From Paenibacillus polymyxa (lineage in GTDB: Bacteria > Bacillota > Bacilli > Paenibacillales > Paenibacillaceae), in contig NZ_JAGGNR010000014.1 in assembly GCF_018614975.1 (NCBI RefSeq), positions 62,001-126,000 of the forward strand: a stretch of DNA of 64,000 nt. Direction: 5' to 3'. The notes below the pieces were generated by a model, which saw only the letters and a program-made list of their open reading frames with translations, was not told where the DNA came from and did not search any database. Made by a program: the position numbers and the translations under genes. How positions within the stretch are numbered: position 1 is the first letter of the stretch; each line of letters starts with the position of its first letter. This document shows positions 1-8,815 of this stretch, piece by piece.

Positions 1-24
1 TTAGGGAACAGCTTCTTTACTTAC

Positions 25-1641
25 TTATTTAATAACCGTCTGGATCGTAACCGTACGGTTACGCCCGTCTTCCTTCGCTTGATACAATGCATTATCGGCC
101 AAGTGAAACAGTTCTGTGGATGTTGTGGAGTGCTTCGGATATTCAGCAATCCCAGCCGAGATGGTGACGGAACGATCTATAGGCAATATGCTTTCTTCGA
201 CTGTTATTCGAATACGTTCAGCAAGCTCAAAAGCCACGATAGACTCGGAATTTCTTAACAAGACTACAAATTCCTCTCCACCAAACCGGGCGCAGACATC
301 TTCTGGTCGAACAGACAATTGAATGATATTGGCAATGTGTTTCAATACTTCATCCCCAGCATGATGCCCGAATGTGTCATTAATGGACTTGAAGCGGTCA
401 ATATCCAGCACAATAATAGAAAATGGCGCTTCATCCTGAATCCATGCCTGGATGACTTCTTCGAAGGTTCTGCGATTGTTCATACCTGTTAAAACATCGG
501 TCCTGGCATCAGAGACAAGCTGGTTTGTCTGTTTCCTAAAGTTCACCAATGCTCCAACAACTGCTCTTGTTAGAAGGTCTGCCTCTCTATTCCAGTGAGG
601 TTTCATCACCGGTAGATCCACTTGTCCCTTATCGACCTGATTCACCAAGTCAGCCAGCATAACAAAAGGACTGGCCAGCTTGCGGGCAACCCGAACCACA
701 ATAAGGGTCAGGATCAGGAAAGGCACTGAAGTGTACAGCAACAACATACGGATATGATGATTCAACTGGTCGTTCACCGTTTGGGTTGGAGACACGATGA
801 CGACGCCCCAATCTGTTGATGGAACTTTGTAATAACCTGCAAGTGAATCCACACCTGCCAGGTTTTTGTATCGTTCTTTACCGTTCTCGTTTACTAGCAG
901 CTTTTGCACCACTTCATTTTCACTGATATTTTCACCAATTCGGTTGGTATTTGGGTGAAATAACAAAGTACCCTTCTTATCCACAATAAAAAAGTAGGAA
1001 CCATTACTTGTCTTGAGCTGACTGCCAAAAGACAGACTCAATATATTATTTTCCTGCAAAAAGATATTTCCACCGATTGTTCCTTGATACTCCCCTGCCG
1101 AATCAAAGATCGGTTCACTGACAAATACAATTCTGCGTTTGGTCCTGGATGTCTGGTACGCTTCGGAGATATACGAAGCCCTCAATTTAACTGCTTCTTT
1201 TGCTGCATTGGAACTAACACGGTGACCTACGCTAGCCTGTGAGTAAGGTGAGGTAGACCTGACTACTCCCGCTTTATCTACCAAAGCAACAGAATTGAAA
1301 AAATTACTGCTGCTTCGAACCAAATCCAATGTGGAATTCAATTCATTTGTATTGGAGTGATCCATATCCGGGAAATATGTGGCTGCATATTTCAAGCTCT
1401 CCTGCATGGAATAAAAAAGCGAATCCAGAGTTTGGCTCATTTGCACAGCGCTTGCATAGTTTAGCGACAGAGTGTTATCAATGAGTGACTGTTTCTGAGA
1501 TGTATAAGATGAGATGACCATGATGGTCAATGTCATTATAACTGAAATAGTGACCAACCCGCCGAGTAGAGCCGTAAGGCTGATCTTCTTGATGTTTTTT
1601 ATTTTTCTTCGTAATCTAGATCTCTTGATCTGTGCAATCAT
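25..1641 (-). CDS. Membrane diguanylate cyclase (dCache-GGDEF)
   Basis: Predicted to make cyclic di-GMP from two GTP in response to an extracellular signal. The 538-aa protein has a basic N-terminus, a membrane helix at about 20-43, an extracytoplasmic region to about 300 that resembles a double Cache sensor, a second helix at about 298-320, a HAMP-like linker, and a C-terminal GGDEF domain from about 375. The active-site signature reads GGEEF near residue 453, so the cyclase should be active. An RPED motif sits exactly five residues before it, the position of the product-inhibition I-site (RxxD). The ATG follows a GGGGGAAG ribosome site. It is transcribed alone toward the left edge. The sensed ligand cannot be told from sequence. 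Confidence 0.9.
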   Translation of the reverse strand: MIAQIKRSRLRRKIKNIKKISLTALLGGLVTISVIMTLTIMVISSYTSQKQSLIDNTLSLNYASAVQMSQTLDSLFYSMQESLKYAATYFPDMDHSNTNELNSTLDLVRSSSNFFNSVALVDKAGVVRSTSPYSQASVGHRVSSNAAKEAVKLRASYISEAYQTSRTKRRIVFVSEPIFDSAGEYQGTIGGNIFLQENNILSLSFGSQLKTSNGSYFFIVDKKGTLLFHPNTNRIGENISENEVVQKLLVNENGKERYKNLAGVDSLAGYYKVPSTDWGVVIVSPTQTVNDQLNHHIRMLLLYTSVPFLILTLIVVRVARKLASPFVMLADLVNQVDKGQVDLPVMKPHWNREADLLTRAVVGALVNFRKQTNQLVSDARTDVLTGMNNRRTFEEVIQAWIQDEAPFSIIVLDIDRFKSINDTFGHHAGDEVLKHIANIIQLSVRPEDVCARFGGEEFVVLLRNSESIVAFELAERIRITVEESILPIDRSVTISAGIAEYPKHSTTSTELFHLADNALYQAKEDGRNRTVTIQTVIK

Positions 1642-1806
1642 CGTTTACTTCCCCCGGATTTTCATGAAAAAGGCATATTCCTTCTATCTTATACGAAAGT
1701 TGTTAAGATCAAATAAAGAGGTTGAGAAATCTTAACAATTACATCGTAAGATTGACGATTTAATGACATTTTACTTTCCCTGGAAGAATCACTGTTCAGG
1801 ATCGCC

Positions 1807-2544
1807 CTAATCGACAATGATATATCCTTCTTCTGGCTCTTGTTCAACAAACCCTGCCATCTGACGAACCTGAAATCCGATCGGGTGATGACTACCCATT
1901 AAAATGCGATTTTGAACTTCATCCGCTGTTTCTGTAGGTAATGCGAATGCACGTGTATAAGCAAACTGTGCCTGAAGTGTCGTATAGATCGCATTGACAA
2001 GCCGATCGTTGCCCGCACGCCCGAACACATTAAGGATCACAGCTCCGTCCGAGTCCAGCTTGTCCTTGACCATGGCAAAAAAATCACTGGATATAAACTG
2101 CTCGGGTGTACCCGTTGCGGTAAAGGCATCAATAATAATATAATCATATGTCGCAGCGGGTTCCTGGCCTAATAATTCACGACCATCCCCAATGAGCACA
2201 GGATTTCCCTCATATCCAAAAAAGGTCTGGCTCAACTCCACGACCTCTGCGTCCAGCTCAGCCACCTTTACCTGACGATCAGACAAGTAGGTTGGCAATG
2301 TGCCAATACCATGTCCCACCACAAATACGGTATTAAACTCAGGATCATTCCGTTCCATTAGATGCACCATCGCTCTTGGATACTCCAACACCATCCGGTT
2401 AGGCTCATCCAAATCCATGGCTCCCTGCACAGCTGCGTTGGAGAATTCTAATACACGAAACTGGCCCTTCTCTCCATATAGCTTTTTGGTATCATATACC
2501 GTCAGCTCATGCTGTTCACTTTTATTCCGATACAGAACTCTCAC
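1807..2544 (-). CDS. Spermidine synthase-like methyltransferase-fold protein
   Basis: A SAM-binding Rossmann-fold protein of the spermidine synthase superfamily. Visible elements are the glycine-rich loop VVGHGIGT, the acidic end of strand 2 (AELDAEVVEL), a GDGREL segment and the DYIIIDAFT motif after strand 4, in the order usual for the family. The classical GGGDG loop of true spermidine synthases is replaced by GHGIG, so polyamine synthesis is not assured; many such stand-alone homologues have no known substrate. An in-frame ATG lies at 2583, but the GTG at 2544 is preceded by GAAGGGAG with 8-nt spacing and is preferred (245 aa). It is monocistronic between the diguanylate cyclase and a LysR gene. 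Confidence 0.75.
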   Translation of the reverse strand: MRVLYRNKSEQHELTVYDTKKLYGEKGQFRVLEFSNAAVQGAMDLDEPNRMVLEYPRAMVHLMERNDPEFNTVFVVGHGIGTLPTYLSDRQVKVAELDAEVVELSQTFFGYEGNPVLIGDGRELLGQEPAATYDYIIIDAFTATGTPEQFISSDFFAMVKDKLDSDGAVILNVFGRAGNDRLVNAIYTTLQAQFAYTRAFALPTETADEVQNRILMGSHHPIGFQVRQMAGFVEQEPEEGYIIVD

Positions 2545-2648
2545 TAACCGTTCTCCCTTCAATCTCTTACACCCAGTCGACATATACCTTCATTCTATTA
2601 CACGGGATGACAACATACCACCCTATACTTGAAAGATCGTAGTACAAC

Positions 2649-2684
2649 AAAAAAAACCGTTCCGATCATTCGGAAACGGCCTTT
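2649..2684 (-). terminator. Rho-independent terminator of the LysR gene
   Basis: On the minus strand, GCCGTTTCCG pairs with CGGAACGGT around a short loop and is followed by a run of at least seven T. It lies about 20 bp after the stop codon of the LysR gene at 2705. Confidence 0.8.
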
Positions 2685-2704
2685 TGATGAACCATTCAAC
2701 ACCA

Positions 2705-3607
2705 CTAAGACCCTATGGCCTCATGCAGAGCCTGGACATATGCTACACCCAGATTAGAGAGAGAAGTACTCTTGTGGCTTATCCAACCTACATTAATGGA
2801 TTCCTCACATTCCAGCGGTACAGGAATGATCTCGTTTCCGTTCAGATCGGCGCTAAGTACGCCCGTAGAGATTGTATACCCATTCAGACCAATCAATAGG
2901 TTAAACAATGTTGCGCGATCATTGACCTGTATGCTTTTGGGGTGAGATAACGTACTCAGGATCTCTTCGGAAAAATGAAAAGAATTGTACTCTCCCTGAT
3001 CAAATGACAAGTACGGATAGTCCTGCAGTTGCTCGATTGCAACCGACTCCTGCTTCGCCAGCGGGTTCTTCACACTGATAAAGATATGGGGCTTGGCTGT
3101 GAACAAACTCGTGAAAACCAATCCCGCATCTTTTAACAATTTGTTAATCACCTTGGCATTGAACTCATTCAAATACAGGATGCCAATTTCACTGCGCAGG
3201 CTTTTCACGTCCTGAATAATCTCGTAGGTCTTTGTCTCCCGAAGCGCCAACTCGTATTCATCCTGACCATACTGCTGTACCAGACGAACAAAGGCATTCA
3301 CCGCAAACGCATAATGCTGCGTCGATACAGAGAAGTGCTGCGGGGATGGCTTGGCGTTCAGATAACGATTCTCCAGCAATTCAGCTTGTTCAACCACCTG
3401 ACGTGCATAACTCAGAAACTCAACTCCTTCTTTAGACAGAGATATTCCCTTATTGGTACGTTCAAAAATAGTAATTCGCAACTCCTGCTCCAGATCCCGA
3501 ATAGCATTCGAAAGGCTGGGTTGCGAGATAAACAACCTTTTGGCTGCTTCATTCATGGAACCGCGCGTGGCAACTTCGATCACATATTTTAGTTGTTGTA
3601 GGGTCAC
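2705..3607 (-). CDS. LysR family transcriptional regulator
   Basis: A 300-aa LysR-type regulator. Residues 1-60 form the winged helix-turn-helix (MTLQQLKYVIEVA start, SQPSLSNAIRDLEQEL recognition region), followed by a linker helix and a two-lobed effector domain from about 90 to 300. Translation starts at a GTG preceded by AGAGGA. The target is not obvious: the next gene upstream on the same strand is the SDR at 3667, separated by 59 bp, and no divergent partner exists. It may therefore act on the SDR unit or on a distant locus. The effector is unknown. Confidence 0.88.
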   Translation of the reverse strand: MTLQQLKYVIEVATRGSMNEAAKRLFISQPSLSNAIRDLEQELRITIFERTNKGISLSKEGVEFLSYARQVVEQAELLENRYLNAKPSPQHFSVSTQHYAFAVNAFVRLVQQYGQDEYELALRETKTYEIIQDVKSLRSEIGILYLNEFNAKVINKLLKDAGLVFTSLFTAKPHIFISVKNPLAKQESVAIEQLQDYPYLSFDQGEYNSFHFSEEILSTLSHPKSIQVNDRATLFNLLIGLNGYTISTGVLSADLNGNEIIPVPLECEESINVGWISHKSTSLSNLGVAYVQALHEAIGS

Positions 3608-3666
3608 TGCACTATTCCTCTTTTCGTATCAATTGAACCTATTATATACCAAAAGAGGATCTGACC

Positions 3667-4404
3667 TTAAGCCAAGCTTGCCGTCGGTCTCACTACAATC
3701 TCATTTACGTCCACCTCCGCCGGTTGGCTAATGGCGAACAAGATACTTTGTGCAATCGCCGAGGCGGGAATGGATATGCGCCGATACTCTTTCATGAGAT
3801 CACGTGCTTCTTCATCAGAAATCGTATCCGCGAGTTCCGATTCTGTCACGCCTGGTGATACAAGGGTTACACGGATATCTCCGCCTACTTCCTGTCGCAA
3901 CCCCTCCGAGATGGCGCGGACCGCGTATTTGGTTGCACAATACACCGCTGCCGTTGGTGACACGGCATAGGCTCCAATAGAGGCGACATTAATAAACTGG
4001 CCGAAACCCTGCTTTTTCATGACGGGTAGTCCAGCCGCAATGCCATGCAGAACACCACGAATGTTAACATCGATCATGCGATTCCACTCGTCTACCTTTA
4101 ACGCTTCAAGGGGAGATAGCGGCATGACTCCAGCGTTATTTAAAATAACATCGATACGTCCATAGCGAGTTTGAGCGAGGTCAACGATCGTTTGCATCTC
4201 TTCCAATCTGGTAACATCCAGCGAATGATACGCCACCGATCCGCCTTCCAAACGAATGGAGGAGGCCAATGCCTCCAAACGTTCCATACGTCTAGCTCCA
4301 ATAACTACATGTGCTCCATGCTGTGCAAGCAATCGAGCTGTTGACTCACCAATTCCACTACTCGCACCGGTAATCACAACAACTTTCCCTTTTACATTGG
4401 ACAT
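3667..4404 (-). CDS. SDR family NAD(P)-dependent oxidoreductase
   Basis: A classical short-chain dehydrogenase/reductase of 245 aa. It shows the cofactor loop TGASSGIG at residues 12-19, NNAG at 89-92, and the catalytic Ser142, Tyr155 and Lys159 (YCATK). GARRMERLEAL after strand 2 with a basic residue suggests NADP preference, which is an inference. It lies 24 bp downstream of the Atu4866-family gene on the same strand, so both are probably one transcript divergent from an AraC regulator. Substrate unknown. The start has AGGAG with 9-nt spacing. Confidence 0.88.
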   Translation of the reverse strand: MSNVKGKVVVITGASSGIGESTARLLAQHGAHVVIGARRMERLEALASSIRLEGGSVAYHSLDVTRLEEMQTIVDLAQTRYGRIDVILNNAGVMPLSPLEALKVDEWNRMIDVNIRGVLHGIAAGLPVMKKQGFGQFINVASIGAYAVSPTAAVYCATKYAVRAISEGLRQEVGGDIRVTLVSPGVTESELADTISDEEARDLMKEYRRISIPASAIAQSILFAISQPAEVDVNEIVVRPTASLA

Positions 4405-4428
4405 ATTAAATCGCTCCTTATTCGGTTG

Positions 4429-4704
4429 TTATTGTACATTTTCTCTATACAAAACCATGCCTGCATGATACAAAACGCCGTCCCTGAAGTCTCCATCAGC
4501 TGTAAATCCCGTATCATCCACATACTCTATATGTTTCCCATGAACAATATAGCGACCCTGATATGCACTTTGCCGATCTCCTCTCGCTTCATCATATCTA
4601 CCGCAAGGAAGAAGTTCGTGTCTGATATATCCATCCTTCGTGGCCCACATCCCCACATACGGGTGTTTGGGTTCTTGTTGGTCGCCCATTGAATTACGCT
4701 CCAT
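4429..4704 (-). CDS. Atu4866 domain-containing small protein
   Basis: A 91-aa protein matching the small beta-barrel family named after Agrobacterium Atu4866. The characteristic stretches GMWATKDGYIRHELLP, GRYDEARG, QGRYIV, HIEYVDDTGFTADGDF and LYHAGMVLYRE are all present. The family has a known fold but no established function. In this window it precedes an SDR in a two-gene unit divergent from AraC, an arrangement that suggests a shared substrate or stress role. The ATG has an AGGAG site 9 nt upstream. There is no signal peptide, so it should be cytoplasmic. Confidence 0.85.
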   Translation of the reverse strand: MERNSMGDQQEPKHPYVGMWATKDGYIRHELLPCGRYDEARGDRQSAYQGRYIVHGKHIEYVDDTGFTADGDFRDGVLYHAGMVLYRENVQ

Positions 4705-4863
4705 TGTTTCTCGCTCCTCTCTGCTTCAAAAGATTCCGTTGCTTATCTCTATTATGCAGAGGATCAGTCGTTGTACGATAGAAAAATCCCGCAATATTCT
4801 TGCCTATTCCTCCAGCGCGTTTTAAAATAATAGTAATAGCGGTTTACAAGGAGGCTGCAATTC

Positions 4864-5799
4864 ATGCTTATCAAAACAAATGAAACGGATACGGGCATCA
4901 CGGAGCAGCAGCAACAATTGGCGCAACTTATTGAGCATTTCACCCCAAATGACGGGATACATCCAACAGCAATTCCATCGCTTGCTTTAATCCGCGCCTC
5001 CGAGATCTCACAACCCATATATTCCGTTCATCAGCCTGCCCTTTGCATTGTCGCCCAAGGTTCCAAATTAGTTATACTCGGCCGCGAGAGCTACACCTAC
5101 GACTTGTCACAATATTTGGTGGCTTCCGTAAACTTGCCTATTTCAGGGCAGGTTGTACAGGCGACAACCGAACATCCCTATCTATGTATTCGACTCGATT
5201 TTGATTCAGGACAGATTTTCGATCTGATTCAGGATACGCCTTCTGCACAACCCAAACCTGACCATTCAACACGAAGAGGATTGTTTGTTAGCTCAACCAC
5301 ACCTTCCCTTCTTGAAGCCGTGATCCGATTGGTTCGGCTACTGGATACACCTGAAGACATTCCCGTCCTTGCCCCTATGTTTATCCGCGAAATTCTATAT
5401 CGTATTATCCAGGATGAACATGGACATTCCATCAAGCAGTTTGCTATTCAGGACAGTCATGCACAGCACATCGCCGAGGTGATCGAAGTCATCCAATCCG
5501 ATTACGCTAAGCCACTTCGGATTGAACAACTAGCTGCCATGATCAACATGAGTTCTTCCTCATTACACCATCATTTCAAAGCCATTACCGCCATGAGCCC
5601 TTTGCAATTTCAGAAACAAATTCGATTGCATGAAGCCCGGCGAATGCTGCTTGCAGGTTCAACCGATGCCGCCGACGCTGCGTTCCAGGTTGGCTATGAA
5701 AGCCCGTCTCAATTCAGCCGGGAGTATGCCCGCATGTATGGTCTCCCTCCCAAAAGCGATATCAAACGACTTCGTCACACACTCGATATTAAATGCTAG
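4864..5799 (+). CDS. AraC family regulator with AraC_N domain
   Basis: A 311-aa activator-type regulator with an N-terminal cupin-like AraC_N domain (about residues 25-170, including PALCIVAQGSK and LGRESYTYDLSQYLV) and a C-terminal pair of helix-turn-helix motifs (about 205-300). MNMSSSSLHHHFKAITAMSP is the first recognition helix and AFQVGYESPSQFSREYAR the second. The gene is divergent from the Atu4866-SDR pair across about 160 bp and probably controls it. AAGGAGG lies 10 nt before the ATG. Many members with this N-terminal domain regulate neighbouring SDR or aldo-keto reductase genes, consistent with this context. Confidence 0.9.
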   Translation: MLIKTNETDTGITEQQQQLAQLIEHFTPNDGIHPTAIPSLALIRASEISQPIYSVHQPALCIVAQGSKLVILGRESYTYDLSQYLVASVNLPISGQVVQATTEHPYLCIRLDFDSGQIFDLIQDTPSAQPKPDHSTRRGLFVSSTTPSLLEAVIRLVRLLDTPEDIPVLAPMFIREILYRIIQDEHGHSIKQFAIQDSHAQHIAEVIEVIQSDYAKPLRIEQLAAMINMSSSSLHHHFKAITAMSPLQFQKQIRLHEARRMLLAGSTDAADAAFQVGYESPSQFSREYARMYGLPPKSDIKRLRHTLDIKC

Positions 5800-5810
5800 A
5801 AACAGCAAAA

Positions 5811-5839
5811 AGACCCGCGTCATCATGACGTGGGTTTTC
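5811..5839. terminator. Bidirectional terminator between AraC and MerR genes
   Basis: GACCCGCGTCAT pairs with ATGACGTGGGT, followed by TTTT on the plus strand and preceded by an A-run that gives T-run character on the minus strand. It sits in the gap between convergent genes. Confidence 0.75.
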
Positions 5840-5863
5840 AGATTCAAATCGGCAGCACTGCCA

Positions 5864-6301
5864 TCAAATGAATATGTTCTGTTTTTCAAAAACAGACATC
5901 TGGTTCTCCCCGGTAATAGGACATTCATCAGGATACATACTTCGTTTCTCCAACTTCTCATCGATAAAATCAACGACTTGTTGTAGCGAAGCAATCTGTG
6001 CTTCAACTTTCTTCCGGTGATTCACCAGCATCTCCCGTTCATCCGGGAAATCTGCGAGATCGGAATCCATGGACATTTGTAAATAAGGCTTCATTTCCTC
6101 CAGAGACATTCCTGTTTTTTTCAGGCAAGTGATCAACTTCATCGTATGGATATCCTCCGAGCGATATACCCGATGGCGATTGGCCTTGCGTTCCGCCCGG
6201 GGAAGCAGCCCAATCTTCTCATAATAACGAATTGTATCTTCTGATAATCCGGCCTGTTCTGACGTTTCTTTAATGGAGAACATTAAATTGTCGCTCATCA
6301 T
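5864..6301 (-). CDS. MerR family transcriptional regulator
   Basis: A 145-aa MerR-type regulator. The N-terminal winged helix begins FSIKETSEQAGLSEDTIRYY and contains the typical EKIGLLPR and HRVYRSEDI segments. A long coiled-coil dimerisation helix (about 85-125) follows. The C-terminus has a single Cys (PDECPIT), so metal sensing by a Cys cluster is not evident; the AdhR-like aldehyde/electrophile subgroup is more likely. An in-frame upstream ATG exists at 6322, but GGAGGAGG just before the ATG at 6301 decides the start. It is divergent from an SDR gene, and both promoters carry MerR-type operators in 19-bp spacers. Confidence 0.9.
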   Translation of the reverse strand: MMSDNLMFSIKETSEQAGLSEDTIRYYEKIGLLPRAERKANRHRVYRSEDIHTMKLITCLKKTGMSLEEMKPYLQMSMDSDLADFPDEREMLVNHRKKVEAQIASLQQVVDFIDEKLEKRSMYPDECPITGENQMSVFEKQNIFI

Positions 6302-6330
6302 ATGGGCCTCCTCCACATTCATTTCTCTCC

Positions 6331-6361
6331 ATATTACAACTTAGAGCTGACTCCAAGTCAA
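6331..6361 (-). promoter_or_regulatory. MerR-type promoter for the merR gene itself
   Basis: On the minus strand, TTGACT (6356-6361) and TAATAT (6331-6336) are separated by exactly 19 bp. The spacer region overlaps the imperfect palindrome CTTGGAGTCAGCTCTAAG (6340-6357). The overlong spacer with a central inverted repeat is the hallmark of MerR-regulated promoters. This copy is less symmetrical than the one facing the SDR. Confidence 0.75.
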
Positions 6362-6388
6362 GCATGATCCTTTCAATCCCAGCACCCC

Positions 6389-6419
6389 TTGACTTGGAGT
6401 CGACTCCAAGTTATAGAAT
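6389..6419 (+). promoter_or_regulatory. MerR-type promoter for the SDR gene
   Basis: TTGACT (6389-6394) and TAGAAT (6414-6419) flank a 19-bp spacer. The spacer region contains the perfect 18-bp palindrome CTTGGAGTCGACTCCAAG (6393-6410). The layout predicts repression, and activation by DNA distortion, by the divergent MerR protein. Confidence 0.85.
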
Positions 6420-6470
6420 GAGCGCAGCATACAGATTCGTTCTGTAATCCCATTCTATCTGGAGGTATAT

Positions 6471-7325
6471 ATGAATAACCAAAATCAGCTTCGCACCGCT
6501 CTCATCACAGGTTCAACATCAGGCATTGGTCTTGAACTGACACGCAAGTTACTGGCTGAAGGATGGCAGGTAATCGGTCTCAACCGCTCTGCTTTCCCAT
6601 CCGAGGATACCGATATTCAGAACGCCTTACGTTCAGGCAAGCTTCGTTGGGTTCAGGCCAATCTGACCAACTACGACAGTCTGAGGACTGCACTGGATCA
6701 GATTAAATCCGGTACTGATTCAATTGATGTTTTGTTTAACAATGCGGGTGGCAGCGCTTCAGAGCTTCGTTTCTCTGATCAGGGGCATGAACTACACTTT
6801 GAACTTCAGACGGTAGTCCCTTACATCATCTACATGGAACTCGTTGAGCTATTGCTTAAAGGACAGATGAAAACAGTTATTAATACTTCCACCACCTCGT
6901 TCAATATGGTCAGACAATTTGATATGAACATCCTGGAACGTCCAGCCGAATTCAAAAAGCTGTTTGGTCCTTATGCCACCTCGAAGCTCGGTCTATCTCT
7001 ATGGACACGTGAGGTTGCCAAGTCTACCAGTGCGGATGGCATACAATTACTAAGCGTAGATCCCGGTGGAAATAATACGCTAAGGGGCAACAAAACATCC
7101 GGCCTGCCCTTCTATATCAAACCTATTATGAGATGGTTCTTTCCTCATCCAAGTCATGGTGCTTCATTGCTCTACAGTGCGGCTTTATCACCCACCAGAC
7201 ATGAATCCGGTACATTTCTGGTGAAAAATAAAGCGACAGCGCTTCGTTTCACAGAGCAAGGCCCTGCTGTTTTAAAGCGGGTAAACGAGATCTACGAGCA
7301 GCGTTTTCATACAACGCAGGCATGA
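6471..7325 (+). CDS. SDR family oxidoreductase, MerR-controlled
   Basis: A 284-aa short-chain dehydrogenase with TGSTSGIG at 13-20, NNAG at 90-93, and Tyr168/Lys172 in the YATSK motif. The Ser region around 140-143 (NTSTTS) supplies the third catalytic residue. It is longer than classical SDRs, with a C-terminal extension (about 210-284) resembling the retinol dehydrogenase/WW-domain-oxidoreductase-like branch. GGAGG precedes the ATG by 5 nt. It is transcribed alone from a MerR-type promoter, so it is probably induced by an electrophile or aldehyde sensed by that regulator (inference). Substrate unknown. Confidence 0.87.
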   Translation: MNNQNQLRTALITGSTSGIGLELTRKLLAEGWQVIGLNRSAFPSEDTDIQNALRSGKLRWVQANLTNYDSLRTALDQIKSGTDSIDVLFNNAGGSASELRFSDQGHELHFELQTVVPYIIYMELVELLLKGQMKTVINTSTTSFNMVRQFDMNILERPAEFKKLFGPYATSKLGLSLWTREVAKSTSADGIQLLSVDPGGNNTLRGNKTSGLPFYIKPIMRWFFPHPSHGASLLYSAALSPTRHESGTFLVKNKATALRFTEQGPAVLKRVNEIYEQRFHTTQA

Positions 7326-7440
7326 CGGGCAAACTGCCGAACGACTGATGAAAGAGCATCTTCAATCCGATCTGGAATTCTGCCTTCATTTGATTCGATA
7401 ACCGGATTCGTGGATTGTTCGACTTTCTCACATACGTATA

Positions 7441-7472
7441 AAGACGTGACCGCATGCGGTCACGTCTTTTTT
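7441..7472 (+). terminator. Terminator after the SDR gene
   Basis: A near-perfect hairpin, AAGACGTGACCGC followed by its complement, ends in TTTTTT. It lies about 115 bp after the SDR stop. Confidence 0.85.
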
Positions 7473-7572
7473 GCCCTTTGTCCCTCATATTATCCAGGCC
7501 CTGATTCATAGGTGTAAACATAACGATGCAATGTCGCGTGTGACATGTTATTGAATCTGGAGGGATCATTCA

Positions 7573-8736
7573 ATGACCAAAGGACAGCAAGCAAACGAAA
7601 AACCATTCATCATCCCACAACCCATTCGCAGTGATGGCGCTGGAGGACCTGATCTGGGACCCAGAGACGTCATGAGAGATATACAAAACCCTGATATGCT
7701 GGTACCTCCAGCTACGGATAACGGGTTATTGCCCAATCTGAGAATGTCTTTTTCCGATACACATATGCAATTGAACCATGGGGGTTGGTCACGTGAAATC
7801 ACCGTACGGGATCTCCCTATTGCCACTACACTGGCAGGTGTGAACATGAGCCTGACACCGGGAGGTGTACGAGAATTGCACTGGCATCAACAATCTGAGT
7901 GGGCCTATATGATCTGGGGAACGGCAAGAATCACTTCGGTAGATCAGAACGGACGTAATTTTATTGCGGATGTCGGACCTGGCGATCTCTGGTTTTTCCC
8001 AAAAGGTCTACCCCATTCCATTCAGGGACTGGAGGATGGTTGTGAATTTCTGCTTGTGTTTGATGACGGGTCCTTCTCCGATCTGAATACGTTATCCATA
8101 TCGGATTGGTTTGCCCATACCCCACCAGAGGTATTGTCTGTCAATTTCGGGGTGCCCGAATCCGCTTTTCAGTCAATGCCGAAGAAACAGGTCTACATTT
8201 TCCAAGATACCGTCCCGGGTTCCATCGAGAGCCAGGAAGTTCAGTCGCCATATGGTACCGTTCCTCTCACATTCAAACACAGATTGCTGGCCCAGGAACC
8301 ACTCATTACCCCCGGCGGAAGCGTCCGGATTGTCGACTCCACCAACTTCCCCATCTCAACTACCGTTGCAGCCGCACTCGTTGAGATCCGATCTGGCGCC
8401 ATGCGTGAACTGCACTGGCATCCCAATGCAGATGAATGGCAATACTATCTGACAGGACAAGGGAGAATGACTGTATTTGGAGGCAATGGCATTGCTCGCA
8501 CATTTGACTATCGGGCTGGGGATGTCGGATATGTTCCTGTCGCAATGGGACACTATATACAGAATACTGGTACAGACACTTTATGGTTTTTGGAGATATT
8601 CCGAAGTGATCGATTCGAGGATGTATCGCTGAATCAGTGGATGGCGTTAACCCCGCGGGATCTGGTCCGCGACAATCTGAATGCGCCGCCTGAGTTGCTC
8701 AATGCCTTGCGTAAAGTAAAATGGCCTGTCGTTTAA
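7573..8736 (+). CDS. oxdC: Bicupin oxalate decarboxylase
   Basis: Converts oxalate to formate and CO2 using Mn and oxygen. The 387-aa protein has two cupin domains, each with a full metal set: His103, His105, Glu109 and His148 in the first ([20 protein letters not shown]), and the HWHPNADEW and MGHYIQ motifs in the second. Length and overall order match Bacillus OxdC. The N-terminal flexible lid, SENST in Bacillus OxdC with its catalytic Glu, reads SDLNT here (residues 169-173), so the key Glu is Asp170. This may shift activity or the decarboxylase/oxidase balance. There is no signal peptide. GGAGG precedes the ATG. It is followed after 79 bp by a Zn alcohol dehydrogenase, perhaps co-transcribed. 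Confidence 0.92.
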   Translation: MTKGQQANEKPFIIPQPIRSDGAGGPDLGPRDVMRDIQNPDMLVPPATDNGLLPNLRMSFSDTHMQLNHGGWSREITVRDLPIATTLAGVNMSLTPGGVRELHWHQQSEWAYMIWGTARITSVDQNGRNFIADVGPGDLWFFPKGLPHSIQGLEDGCEFLLVFDDGSFSDLNTLSISDWFAHTPPEVLSVNFGVPESAFQSMPKKQVYIFQDTVPGSIESQEVQSPYGTVPLTFKHRLLAQEPLITPGGSVRIVDSTNFPISTTVAAALVEIRSGAMRELHWHPNADEWQYYLTGQGRMTVFGGNGIARTFDYRAGDVGYVPVAMGHYIQNTGTDTLWFLEIFRSDRFEDVSLNQWMALTPRDLVRDNLNAPPELLNALRKVKWPVV

Positions 8737-8815
8737 ATCAGTATGTATATCTATCATTTAAGCTGAAATGGGATAATTTACAAATAATCCCACTATATAA
8801 GGAGGAATATGAAAG

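Noticed and set aside
7249-7569. 106-codon minus-strand frame after the SDR
   Set aside because: Overlaps the SDR 3' end and crosses the strong terminator at 7441; no ribosome site.
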